This document shows positions 9,347 through 17,351 of a stretch of 64,000 nucleotides of DNA, piece by piece. The notes below the pieces were generated by a model. That model saw only the letters and a program-made list of their open reading frames with translations. It did no database searches and had not been told where the DNA came from. Origin of the DNA: Haloterrigena salina JCM 13891 (lineage in GTDB: Archaea > Halobacteriota > Halobacteria > Halobacteriales > Natrialbaceae); assembly GCF_000337495.1 (NCBI RefSeq), contig NZ_AOIS01000012.1, positions 24,492 to 88,491 of the forward strand, read 5' to 3'. A program made the position numbers and the translations under genes. The first letter of the stretch is position 1. Each line of letters begins with the position of its first letter.

Positions 9347-10219
9347 ATGATCGATCTCGCGGTAGCGAACGCGAAACAGACGTTCCGGCGGATGCGCGAG
9401 CCGCTGTCCGAGCGGGGAATACGGGTTCATCACGTGCCCGTGCGCGAGCGCACGATCGCGCTCGGCGATCCGCCGTGGGACCCCGACGACTACGACGTGG
9501 GGTTCGTCTACCCCGGCCGGCTCATGGAGGGCGGCGTCGCCGACGCCCTGCTCGAGATCCCGTGGCTCAACGACCACGAAACGGTGTTGACCTCGCGGAA
9601 CAAGGCCGAAGTGATCGCGCGACTCGAGCGGGCCGACCTGCCGGTTCCGGAGTCGGTCTACGTCTCGAACGACGTCGGCGAAGCGGAACTGACCGCCGTC
9701 TTCGAGCGGTTCGATCCGCCGGTGGTCGTCAAGCCGAACTCGACGACCCGCGGCGTCGGCGTCGCGAAGGCTCACGACCTCGATTCCTTCCTCGGGATCT
9801 GCGACTACCTCTCATTGGTCCACGATTACAAGGCGACGGGCGACCAGTCGTTTCTCGTCCAGGAGTACCTCCCCGACGCGACCGACTACCGCGTGATGGT
9901 CCTCGAGGGCGAGTACGTCGGCGCCGTCGAGCGGCGACTACCCGACGCGGCCGTTGCCGAGGGCCAGTGGAAACACAACGTCCACCGCGGCGCGGAGGCG
10001 ACCGGCGTCGAGTTGCCCGAGGAGTACCGCGAGCTGGCCGAGCGGGTCGCAGCGGAGCTCGAAATCCCGTTCCTCGGCGTCGATTTACTCGAGACCGACG
10101 ACCGACTGGTGGTTAACGAAACGAACGCGCGGCCGACGATCGACGACGAAACGAAGTACGAACCGGACTTCTACGATCGACTCGCGGACGCAATTCGAAC
10201 GGCTGCCGACCGGCAGTGA
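9347..10219 (+). CDS. RimK-like ATP-grasp ligase
   Basis: 290-residue ATP-grasp enzyme. Motifs: PPVVVKPNSTTRGVGVAKA (ATP-binding lysine and glycine-rich loop), FLVQEYLP, and the metal-binding end LLETDDRLVVNETNARPTID. These match the RimK / glutathione-synthetase-like group that forms amide bonds between a carboxylate and an amine, often adding glutamate. Substrate unknown. Start at ATG 9347 (MIDLAVANAKQTF); the upstream in-frame extension is low complexity. Ends 30 bp before the convergent Hsp20 gene. Confidence 0.85.
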   Translation: MIDLAVANAKQTFRRMREPLSERGIRVHHVPVRERTIALGDPPWDPDDYDVGFVYPGRLMEGGVADALLEIPWLNDHETVLTSRNKAEVIARLERADLPVPESVYVSNDVGEAELTAVFERFDPPVVVKPNSTTRGVGVAKAHDLDSFLGICDYLSLVHDYKATGDQSFLVQEYLPDATDYRVMVLEGEYVGAVERRLPDAAVAEGQWKHNVHRGAEATGVELPEEYRELAERVAAELEIPFLGVDLLETDDRLVVNETNARPTIDDETKYEPDFYDRLADAIRTAADRQ

Positions 10220-10249
10220 AAACGGGGAAACCGACCGCGACGGCCCGGA

Positions 10250-10651
10250 TTACTCGAGGCTGATACCCGAAGACTGCTCCGCGGGATCGAAGACGACTTC
10301 GAGGACGCCGTTGTTGTAGGTCGCCGAAGCGGTGTGTTCGTTGACGCGGGTCGGCAGGGAGACGCGCTCGTCGTACTGGCGGTGCTCGCTCTCGGCGGAG
10401 ATGGTCAGGGTCTTCCCGTCGCACTCGAGTTCGATGTTGTCCTTCTCGACGCCCGGGAGATCGGCGACGACCCGGAGCTCGTCGTCGGTCTCGTGGATAT
10501 CGACGTGGGTGTCCATGCCGAAGCCGTTACCGACGTCGCTCGAGGAGGAGAAGTCGACGTTCGCGTCCGCGCCGTTCATCATTTCGTTCATCATTCGTTC
10601 GATCTCGCGGAACAGGTCGTCGAAGGGTTCGTCGCGGTCGTCTCGGCGCAT
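10250..10651 (-). CDS. Hsp20/alpha-crystallin family small heat-shock protein
   Basis: 133-residue chaperone. The alpha-crystallin domain runs from about residue 45 (THVDIHETDDELRVVADLPG) to the end, with DGKTLTISAESE and the conserved ASATYNNGVLEVVF strand. The C-terminal I-x-I-type anchor appears as SGISLE. Start placed at ATG 10651 (MRRDDRDEPFDDLF); an in-frame codon 27 bp upstream is less likely. It binds unfolding proteins under stress. Confidence 0.9.
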   Translation of the reverse strand: MRRDDRDEPFDDLFREIERMMNEMMNGADANVDFSSSSDVGNGFGMDTHVDIHETDDELRVVADLPGVEKDNIELECDGKTLTISAESEHRQYDERVSLPTRVNEHTASATYNNGVLEVVFDPAEQSSGISLE

Positions 10652-10761
10652 GCGAAACGATAGTGGACCGCGGGCCAAAAACTTTCTGTCGTCACTAGTT
10701 GTTTGGGGTGAACGAAACCGACGAACGGCGATGACGAAGCCGCGAGGAAGCGACAGCGCCG

Positions 10762-11775
10762 CTACAGCCCGATTCCCATCGTCTCGTTTGTCGTCTGGAT
10801 GCTTTCCTCCGCGTCGGCTTCGCCCAGCACCGCTCGGATCGCGTCGACGTTCTCGGGGACGACGTCGCTCTCTTGGTGGATCCCCTGGAAGAGGTAGAGG
10901 TCGTTGCCGACCGTCGAAACCGACTCCTCCCAGATGCAGTTCTCCCAGACGTCGCCGCGCGGGCGACCCGCGTCAAGCGCGTACTCCTTGAGCTTCCCGC
11001 TGCCGTCGATATCCATCCGTTCGGGGATCTGGAAGAGGCGGGACTCATCGGCGAACAGGTCGCGAACCTCGCTCGCGTCGACTTCCTCCTCGAGGGTGAC
11101 GTTCAGGCTGTGCATGTGCATCAGCGTCGCGGGCACCTTCATGCCCAACGTGTCGATGTCCAGATCGTCGAAGATGGTCTCGACGTCGGGACCGTGGTGG
11201 GAGGGGATCGTGACCGGGTTCGGCAGGATGTCGTTGATCGGGCCGCGGGAGGTCTGGCCGGGGTCGCCGCCCCGCCGGACGAGCGTCGCGCGGACCTTCT
11301 CGACGCCGTAGGCCTCCCGCAGGGGCGCGATCACGCGGGAGAGGCCGGTCGTGTTACAGGAGACGACGCGGACGTGATCGGCCCCGGTCGCGTCCTCGAA
11401 GTTCGAACGAGCGTTGAAGCTAGTGTCGACGAGGTCGGCGTCCTCGCCGCCTTGGTAGAGCGCGGGCGTGTCGTACTCCTCGTACATCGACTTGTTCTCG
11501 GCGCCGATGCCGGAGGGCGTAGCGTCGACGACGACGTCGGCCGCGTCGACGAGGTCTTCGACGGGACCGGCGATCTCGAGGCCGGCTTCCTCGAACCGAT
11601 CGGCTCGTTCTTCGACGGCGGCGTAGAGCGGGAATCCCTTGTCGACGGCCGTCTCGGCCTCGAAGTTGGGACGCGTTTTGGCGACGCCGCGAACCTCCAT
11701 ATCGGGCTGTTCGCGGACGGCGTCCGCGACGCGTTTGCCGATCGTGCCGTAGCCGTTGATCGCGACCTGGATCAT
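10762..11775 (-). CDS. gap: type II glyceraldehyde-3-phosphate dehydrogenase
   Basis: 337-residue archaeal-type GAPDH interconverting glyceraldehyde-3-phosphate and 1,3-bisphosphoglycerate with NAD(P). The Rossmann motif [15 protein letters not shown] is at the start and the active-site cysteine is in [11 protein letters not shown] near residue 140. Length and motifs match the archaeal class rather than the bacterial type. In haloarchaea that carry both classes, the archaeal form has been linked to gluconeogenesis; whether that applies here depends on a second copy outside the window. Confidence 0.95.
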   Translation of the reverse strand: MIQVAINGYGTIGKRVADAVREQPDMEVRGVAKTRPNFEAETAVDKGFPLYAAVEERADRFEEAGLEIAGPVEDLVDAADVVVDATPSGIGAENKSMYEEYDTPALYQGGEDADLVDTSFNARSNFEDATGADHVRVVSCNTTGLSRVIAPLREAYGVEKVRATLVRRGGDPGQTSRGPINDILPNPVTIPSHHGPDVETIFDDLDIDTLGMKVPATLMHMHSLNVTLEEEVDASEVRDLFADESRLFQIPERMDIDGSGKLKEYALDAGRPRGDVWENCIWEESVSTVGNDLYLFQGIHQESDVVPENVDAIRAVLGEADAEESIQTTNETMGIGL

Positions 11776-11980
11776 GTACCCGGGAGTCCACTACCGAGGG
11801 GGATAACCGTTTCGAGGCTTCTCGACCGATTTTAACTCGAAAGAGAGTTTTATGCAGATTTCCGTAGCGATTCAGCGAGCCGGAACGGTCGCGAACGGCG
11901 GCTGGATCGGTATCGCGCCGGTCGCCGGCGATGCGAGTCGGCGCCAGAGATTCCGCTACTCCCTCGTTCGAAGGGCGACG

Positions 11981-12010
11981 CATCACCGTACTGGTGATGT
12001 AATTTATACG
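11981..12010 (+). promoter_or_regulatory. inverted repeat plus TATA box before the 12034 operon
   Basis: A perfect inverted repeat CATCACC-N5-GGTGATG (11981-11999) directly abuts a TATA box, AATTTATACG (12001-12010). The TATA is centred about 28 nt before ATG 12034. A protein bound to the repeat would cover the BRE, so this looks like an operator of a leaderless promoter. Confidence 0.55.
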
Positions 12011-12033
12011 TCATTGGGCGCGATAATAGTGGC

Positions 12034-12399
12034 ATGGTCGAGGTGGAAGCGACGTGTGAGCGACGCGAGGACGTGACGCTGGTCCGGGCGACTGTCACCA
12101 ACACTCGGTCGACGCCGCAGACGGTTCGCCTGCGGAGTCGACTCGAGGGACCGATCTGGCCGCCGCGGGCGGGGTCGGTCGCGGCCCCCGAATGGGACGA
12201 CGACGAGTGGACGGGGACGGTCAAACCGGGCCGGACGCGCGGCCTCGGATTCGCCAGTCCGGCGCCCCCGATCGAGTCGCCGGTCGAAATCGTTGAGGTT
12301 TGCCGAGCGGACGGCGACGAGTCGTCCTCGTCGAAGACCGTCCTCGCCGACCTCGAGGAGTGGGCGCCGACGACCGACGTCCTCTCGCGGGAGCTATGA
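12034..12399 (+). CDS. conserved haloarchaeal protein of unknown function
   Basis: 121 residues, no membrane segment and no recognisable catalytic motif. The sequence opens MVEVEATCERREDVTLVRATVTN and looks like a beta-rich (Ig-like) domain, with LRSRLEGPIWPPRAGSV in the middle. Its stop overlaps the start of the following ParA/MinD ATPase gene (ATGA), so the two are translationally coupled. The coupling suggests it is a partner or cargo of that ATPase. An inverted repeat sits over its promoter. Confidence 0.75.
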   Translation: MVEVEATCERREDVTLVRATVTNTRSTPQTVRLRSRLEGPIWPPRAGSVAAPEWDDDEWTGTVKPGRTRGLGFASPAPPIESPVEIVEVCRADGDESSSSKTVLADLEEWAPTTDVLSREL

Positions 12400-13094
12400 T
12401 CGTCGCGGTAACCGGCGGCAAGGGAGGGGTGGGGAAGTCGACGACGTCGCTCAACCTCGGGTACGAACTCGACGCGGTCGTCGTCGACGGCGACCTCGCG
12501 ACGGCCGACCTCCCGCCCGGAACCGGCCCCGACCTCCACGATGTCCTCGCCGGCCGCGCCGACCCGGTCGCGGCCGTCGAACGGTTCGGACCGGTTCGCT
12601 ACCTCTCCTGCGGGCGGACGCTGGCCGGGGCCCGTGCGGCGGATCTCTCCGCGCTCGGCCGCGTCGTCGAACGACTCGAGCGGGAGTACGGCCGGGTCGT
12701 CATCGACTGTCCCGCCGGCCTCGCGAGGGACGTGGGGGCGCAACTCGAGACGGCTCACCTCGCCGTCCTCGTCACGACGCCCGACGAAGCCGCGCTCGTC
12801 GATGCCGTCCGGACGCGACGCGTCGCGGCCGATCTGGAGACGCCGATCGCGTCGATCGTCCTCAACCTGGCCGACCGCGACGAGGACGACGATCTCGCGA
12901 GGCGCGTCGAAGAGACGTTCGGTGCGACGACCGCGATCGTCGAAACTCGAGCGACGATCGACGACGCCCAGTCGCGGTGGCTGCCCGTCGACGATGTCGA
13001 TCCGGACTGTCCGGCGGTCGGCGCGTTCGACGGGATCGCCCGGACCGTCGAACGGTCCGAACGGCGGCTCTCGAGCCGTCTCGGCGTGCGCTGA
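12396..13094 (+). CDS. MinD/ParA-family ATPase
   Basis: 232-residue deviant-Walker ATPase. The Walker A is GGKGGVGKSTT at the extreme N-terminus, with the signature first lysine; VVVDGDLATADLPPG and VVIDCPAGLARDVG are the switch motifs. MinD/ParA proteins form ATP-dependent dimers that position cellular structures or plasmids. There is no clear C-terminal amphipathic membrane helix (the end is RTVERSERRLSSRLGVR, basic and possibly amphipathic). Overlaps the upstream gene by 4 bases and converges with a second, fused MinD gene 49 bp downstream. Confidence 0.88.
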   Translation: MIVAVTGGKGGVGKSTTSLNLGYELDAVVVDGDLATADLPPGTGPDLHDVLAGRADPVAAVERFGPVRYLSCGRTLAGARAADLSALGRVVERLEREYGRVVIDCPAGLARDVGAQLETAHLAVLVTTPDEAALVDAVRTRRVAADLETPIASIVLNLADRDEDDDLARRVEETFGATTAIVETRATIDDAQSRWLPVDDVDPDCPAVGAFDGIARTVERSERRLSSRLGVR

Positions 13095-13143
13095 TCGACC
13101 AACGACCACGCGACGGCGTGGCGTCGGGACGTCTCTCAGCTTG

Positions 13144-14487
13144 TTACTCGTCCGCCTGATGCTCGCCGGCGACGCCCGAATCGGAGCCGGCGGCCAGTTC
13201 CCCGTCGGCCGGCACCGTAATCGCGTTCGACGTTCCGTCGAAGCGCAGTTCGATCGTCTCGGAGAAGCCGCAGTCGGCGCGGTGTTTCGGGACCGAAAGG
13301 TAGTGTTCGACGTCCGCGTCGGCGCCGGACGAGACGGTCTCGAGTTCGAGCACGACATCCGCGAAGTGGGTCGTGATCTCGCGGTTTTCCGGAACCGTTC
13401 GCGTCGGACAGTGGAGGACGGCGACGCCGTCGGTCTCAACCATTCCGTCTTTCAGGTCGTTCATGAACGCGACGTACGCCTCCCTGTCCCGTCGCTCGAG
13501 CGCGCTCGCGGTGTCGACGAGCAGGTTCGCGCCATCGGGAAGCTTGTCGAGGAACTCCCGGAACCGGTCGAAGGGCGCCGCTCCCTCGCCGTCGATCCGG
13601 CGGACCGTCGGGGTGCCCGTCTCGAGCGTCGACGCCTCGATCGCGCGGTCGACGTTCCGTTCGGAGCGACGCGTCGTGACGTACAGCGAGCCGCGGGCGG
13701 CCGTCGTCTGGTAGAGGAACTGTTCGCTCTGACTCGCCGGATCGGCCGTCAGTGCGACGACGGTGCCGGGCGGGACGCCGCCGCCGAGTCGGCGATCGAG
13801 GGCGTCGACGCCGGTCCCCAGCAGTTCGTCGGCGGACGCCGGCGGCGTCCGGGCCGTCGCGTTCTTCGTCTGGAGCGTCCGCACGATCTCGTCGTAGACG
13901 GCCCGGGAGTCGTCGGCCGACAGCGGGTCGTCGACTTCGGAAACGACGCCCAGTACGGGTACATCGACCCACGACCGGACCGTATCGGGCACGTCGGACG
14001 ACCGGTTGACGATGGCGCCGAGCACCGGGACGCCGAGCCGGTTCGTCATCTCCACGGTCGTCTCGGCGGCGTCCAGACTCCGGTCGTCCGCGGTCGTGAC
14101 GACGATCACCCCGTCGGCGACCGAGAGCGGATCGACGACGTCGGGGCCCGCGCCCGACGGGCAGTCGATCAGCAACTGCACCGAGTCGGGCGCCAGCCCA
14201 TCGAGGGCCGTCTCCGTATCGAGTTGCGCGGAGGATTTGGGCGCCGGGAGCAACGCGACGTTCGACGACCGCGGATCCTTTTGGGCGACCTGCAGGACGT
14301 CGTCTTCTCCGCGTGCCGCCGCGAGCGTCGGTTCGCGATCAATGCCACCCCTGACGTGAAGGTTCGGAAGCTGTCGGTCGGCGTCGACCGCGAGCGCGGG
14401 CGTTCCGCCACGACCGAACGCTTCGGCGAGGCCCAGCGTCGTCGTCGTCTTGCCACAGCCACCTTTCGCACCGGCGATTGCGATCAT
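13144..14487 (-). CDS. MinD/ParA-like ATPase fused to a degenerate RecA/KaiC-like domain
   Basis: 447 residues in two parts. Residues 1-210 are a MinD-type ATPase: Walker A GAKGGCGKTTT, LAVDADRQLPNL, LLIDCPSGAGPDVV. After a short linker, residues 222-447 look like a RecA/KaiC fold: it opens LLGTGVDALDRRLGGGVPPG as KaiC-like domains do, but the expected P-loop reads ADPASQSEQFL and has no GK[ST]. A Walker B-like strand (NLLVDTASALERR) is kept. This predicts one active nucleotide site and one dead one. Its function is unknown; cell-pole or motility positioning is possible by analogy with other haloarchaeal MinD proteins. Confidence 0.82.
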   Translation of the reverse strand: MIAIAGAKGGCGKTTTTLGLAEAFGRGGTPALAVDADRQLPNLHVRGGIDREPTLAAARGEDDVLQVAQKDPRSSNVALLPAPKSSAQLDTETALDGLAPDSVQLLIDCPSGAGPDVVDPLSVADGVIVVTTADDRSLDAAETTVEMTNRLGVPVLGAIVNRSSDVPDTVRSWVDVPVLGVVSEVDDPLSADDSRAVYDEIVRTLQTKNATARTPPASADELLGTGVDALDRRLGGGVPPGTVVALTADPASQSEQFLYQTTAARGSLYVTTRRSERNVDRAIEASTLETGTPTVRRIDGEGAAPFDRFREFLDKLPDGANLLVDTASALERRDREAYVAFMNDLKDGMVETDGVAVLHCPTRTVPENREITTHFADVVLELETVSSGADADVEHYLSVPKHRADCGFSETIELRFDGTSNAITVPADGELAAGSDSGVAGEHQADE

Positions 14488-14985
14488 GCCTCGGTTAGGC
14501 TTCCGCTTCCTATTTGAACGTGCACACGAAGCCGCCGAATACTAGTCCCGTTGCTCGAGAGCCGTCGCGGACCGATCGAGAGGCTGCTATCGACGCGTCG
14601 TACGAGACGAAACCGACTCCGGAGGCGATCCACAGAAACCGTCACGTCAGCGGGACCGTCGCGTCCCAAGTCCCGTCGGAACCGCGACTGGAGAGAGTAG
14701 GGCATCGACGGCGCGGCCGTCGATCGCCCGCGTCGGATCGAAGCGGTCGGGGATGGGAGGGTGATAGCGGGGCCGCGGGCGATCCGTCTCGATCGCGCCG
14801 TCGCGGGCCGCGACCGAGACGCACGCTCGACTACGTTCCACCGAAGAATATAGTCAGCGCAAGGTGAAACGTCGATTTGAGTTTATTTCGGTCGCCAAAC
14901 GCAACGATCGCGCCCGAATCGGGTTGCGTCGCCAACACGTGACCGCGGTCGAAACGATTTTGCGCGCTGGCACGATACCTCCAGT
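14488..14985. other. intergenic region, no gene recognised
   Basis: About 500 bp between the fused MinD gene and the 41-residue membrane protein. Open frames exist on both strands, but they are arginine/proline-rich and look like GC-driven chance frames. It must hold both promoters; no clear TATA box or repeat was identified. Confidence 0.4.
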
Positions 14986-15111
14986 ATGTTCGACTTCATC
15001 CCCGACGACCCCGTCATCATCGCCATCGTGGTGATCCTCCTCGCATTGATCTTCTTCTCGTACCTGCTCGTCCGACGGACCATCCTCGAGTTCCGAGATG
15101 GAATGCGGTAA
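14986..15111 (+). CDS. 41-residue single-pass membrane protein
   Basis: The product starts MFDFIPDDPVIIAIVVILL, with one strong transmembrane helix (PVIIAIVVILLALIFFSYLLV) and a charged tail RRTILEFRDGMR. The short acidic N-terminus followed by a helix and a positive stretch predicts the tail in the cytoplasm. Codon usage is haloarchaeal (GC-rich third positions), unlike the AT-rich DNA that follows. It is too short for many gene callers. Function unknown. Confidence 0.6.
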   Translation: MFDFIPDDPVIIAIVVILLALIFFSYLLVRRTILEFRDGMR

Positions 15112-15400
15112 TCGAAGACTCGATTTCATCATGCGGTTTGGGCCCTAGCAGCAGGAGCTACTACTTCTGAAATCAGTGAACTGATAATTTCTTTGACGGT
15201 GCTAGAGCGGTATCGGTGCCGGTGACTACTGCAATTAGTACAGCTCCCGAATATTATATAGATTAATATACTAAAATAATGGGTGCGGCGTAGAAATCGA
15301 GATTTATTGGACGGTAGTAATGCCAGTTCCAGCTTACGATATTTAATCTCAGTAAAAGACTGCGTAATCTATTACTGCCAGAATTCCATGACAGAATTTA
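15112..15400. other. AT-rich stretch
   Basis: A sharp change to low GC, with runs such as ATATTATATAGATTAATATAC around 15250. No coding frame was recognised. It begins an AT-rich patch that ends near 15830. Confidence 0.45.
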
Positions 15401-15586
15401 ATGATTGACTTCACTCCGTTACAATCACGGCTGCTGGAGACCGGCTTGTTCGCTCTTTGTGGGATGATAGGCACATATGGCTATTTGGACGATCCCTCGA
15501 TGCGGATATTTTTGGTCTTGATCGGTATCTCCCTACTCGGAGTGCTCGTATCGGGATCACGGCTACTACTCCAATTGATCAGGTGA
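15401..15586 (+). CDS. small two-helix membrane protein in AT-rich DNA
   Basis: 61 residues with two hydrophobic segments (LLETGLFALCGMIGTYGYL and MRIFLVLIGISLLGVLVSG). Base composition and codon use differ from the surrounding chromosome, so the patch may be acquired. The frame has a plausible ATG and a coherent membrane topology, but there is no family match I can name, so it could still be a chance frame. Confidence 0.45.
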   Translation: MIDFTPLQSRLLETGLFALCGMIGTYGYLDDPSMRIFLVLIGISLLGVLVSGSRLLLQLIR

Positions 15587-15827
15587 AAAACTCGAACGAA
15601 CCACGGATTCAATGGACTGCACCATCTTCGCAGTTGCGTAATCGTGTCCGAATTTATCGCTATCCGCAACGTTTCTACTAATGGCTTGATGTTTATCCCC
15701 CAATCGGAACGATAGACTTCTATTTCTCATAAGAACATTCCCTGAGAGATTGCGGGTAAACTGATCTCGTGAACGCCGACGGCTACAGATAAACCGCGTT
15801 CGGGGATGAGACGGTCAACTCGACTAA

Positions 15828-15962
15828 TTGTATTTCTGGTTTTCAGTCGACGAGGACGGCGAGGTCAGCCTCGAGTCGCCGTTCGCGCTCGCGTTCGGCG
15901 GCGGCGTGGGTTGTGCGATCGCGGCGATCTACCTCGGGATCTCCCTCTCGAACCGGGACTAG
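15828..15962 (+). pseudogene. C-terminal remnant of a small membrane protein
   Basis: From about 15846 to the TAG at 15962 the frame reads SVDEDGEVSLESPFALAF, then GGGVGCAIAAIYLGISLSNRD. This is a typical haloarchaeal acidic stretch followed by a C-terminal transmembrane helix, with GC-rich codons. Upstream the frame runs into AT-rich DNA and a stop at 15825, with no ATG or GTG start; only a TTG at 15828. The simplest reading is the 3' end of a gene whose front was replaced by the AT-rich patch. A short intact gene starting at the TTG is the alternative. Confidence 0.4.
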
Positions 15963-16034
15963 TCGGAACGCGGCGACCCCGGAACCGGGTGTCGATGCGA
16001 AAACGGTATCCCCGCGGTCCCAGACGTCTGTCAT

Positions 16035-17129
16035 ATGGACCCACGTATCCGCGAGCACGCCGAGGTCATCGCGAACCACTCGGTCGATCTGCAGGAAGGC
16101 GACAACGTCGTCGTCGACGCCCACCCCATCGCCGAGGACCTGGTCGTCGCCCTCCACGAGGTCATTGGCGATCGGGGTGCGAACCCGGTGACGGTCAGCC
16201 AACGCACGGGCGAGCGCCAGCGGCGGGCCTTTTTGCGGGCTGCCGACGAGGACTTCGACACGCCCGAGCACGAACTCGCGCTCATCCGGAACACGGACGT
16301 CTACATCGCCATCCGTGCCTCGGACAACGTCACCCAGACCAGTGACGTCGACCCCGAGACGCAGGCGGCCTACCAGCAGGCCCACCGCCCGATCCTGGAG
16401 GAACGCCTCTCGAAGCGCTGGTGTCTCACGCAGTATCCTGCGCCGGCCAACGCCCAACTGGCCGAGATGAGCACGGAGGGCTACGAGAACTTCGTTTGGG
16501 ACGCCGTCAACAAGGACTGGGAGGAACAGCGCGAACACCAGGAGAACATGGTCGAGATCATGGATCCCGCCGAGGAGATCCGGATCAAAAGCGGCGACAC
16601 GACCGACGTCACGATGTCGATCGCCGGCAACCCGACGCTCAACGACCACGGCGAGCACAACCTGCCCGGCGGCGAGGTCTTCACCGCGCCCCAACCCGAC
16701 AGCGTCGAGGGCGAGGTGCTGTTCGACATGCCCCTCTATCATCAGGGCCGGGAGATCACGGACGTCTACCTCGAGTTCGAGGGTGGCGAGGTCGTCGATC
16801 ACTCGGCGGCGAAGAACGAAGAGGTCCTCACGGAAGTCCTCAACACGGACGACGGCGCGCGCCGACTCGGCGAACTGGGCATCGGCATGAACCGCGACAT
16901 CGATCAGTTCACCTACAACATGCTGTTCGACGAGAAGATGGGCGATACGGTCCACATGGCGGTCGGCCGGGCCTACGACGACACCGTCGGCGAGGGCAAC
17001 GAGGCCAACGATTCGGCGGTCCACGTCGACATGATCGTCGACATGAGCGAGGATTCGGTCATCGAAGTGGACGGAGAAGTGGTGCAGCGCGACGGGACGT
17101 TCCGGTTCGAGGACGGATTCGAACAGTAG
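16035..17129 (+). CDS. M29 family aminopeptidase
   Basis: 364-residue leucyl-aminopeptidase-like metalloenzyme of the thermophilic M29 (AmpS/PepS) family, which trims N-terminal residues from peptides in the cytoplasm. Metal ligands are visible in family order: Glu in NLPGGEVFTAP, Glu in LGELGIGMN, His and Tyr in TVHMAVGRAYDD, and His/Asp in SAVHVDMIVD. Length is typical. A hairpin follows 37 nt after the stop. Confidence 0.92.
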   Translation: MDPRIREHAEVIANHSVDLQEGDNVVVDAHPIAEDLVVALHEVIGDRGANPVTVSQRTGERQRRAFLRAADEDFDTPEHELALIRNTDVYIAIRASDNVTQTSDVDPETQAAYQQAHRPILEERLSKRWCLTQYPAPANAQLAEMSTEGYENFVWDAVNKDWEEQREHQENMVEIMDPAEEIRIKSGDTTDVTMSIAGNPTLNDHGEHNLPGGEVFTAPQPDSVEGEVLFDMPLYHQGREITDVYLEFEGGEVVDHSAAKNEEVLTEVLNTDDGARRLGELGIGMNRDIDQFTYNMLFDEKMGDTVHMAVGRAYDDTVGEGNEANDSAVHVDMIVDMSEDSVIEVDGEVVQRDGTFRFEDGFEQ

Positions 17130-17165
17130 GACCGCGAGCAAACGCAGTGAGTAAGCGGCCTTCTC

Positions 17166-17218
17166 GCGCACGACGGCGCAAGCGAGGGTTCGAAAGCGCC
17201 GTGCGCCTTCGGTAGTTT
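17166..17218 (+). terminator. hairpin and T-run after the aminopeptidase gene
   Basis: Stem GCGCAC (17166-17171) pairs with GTGCGC (17201-17206); GGCGC and GCGCC extend the inner part. The sequence then runs to a short T-tract (GTAGTTTTT). A likely transcription end for the gene stopping at 17129. Confidence 0.45.
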
Positions 17219-17351
17219 TTATCGACGGTTTTGCGCCTGCGACGGACGCTTCGAACCTGTGAACAGAGAGCGGTATGACAGCGTTGGGGAGACTCTGTCA
17301 CATCCATAATCCACAAATATTTCGCATAACGTATCGACGGACAATACACTG

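Noticed and set aside
14514..14867. 117-residue frame in the 14.5-15 kb gap, and minus-strand frames opposite
   Set aside because: Arg/Pro-rich, no domain-like pattern, typical GC-driven open frame.
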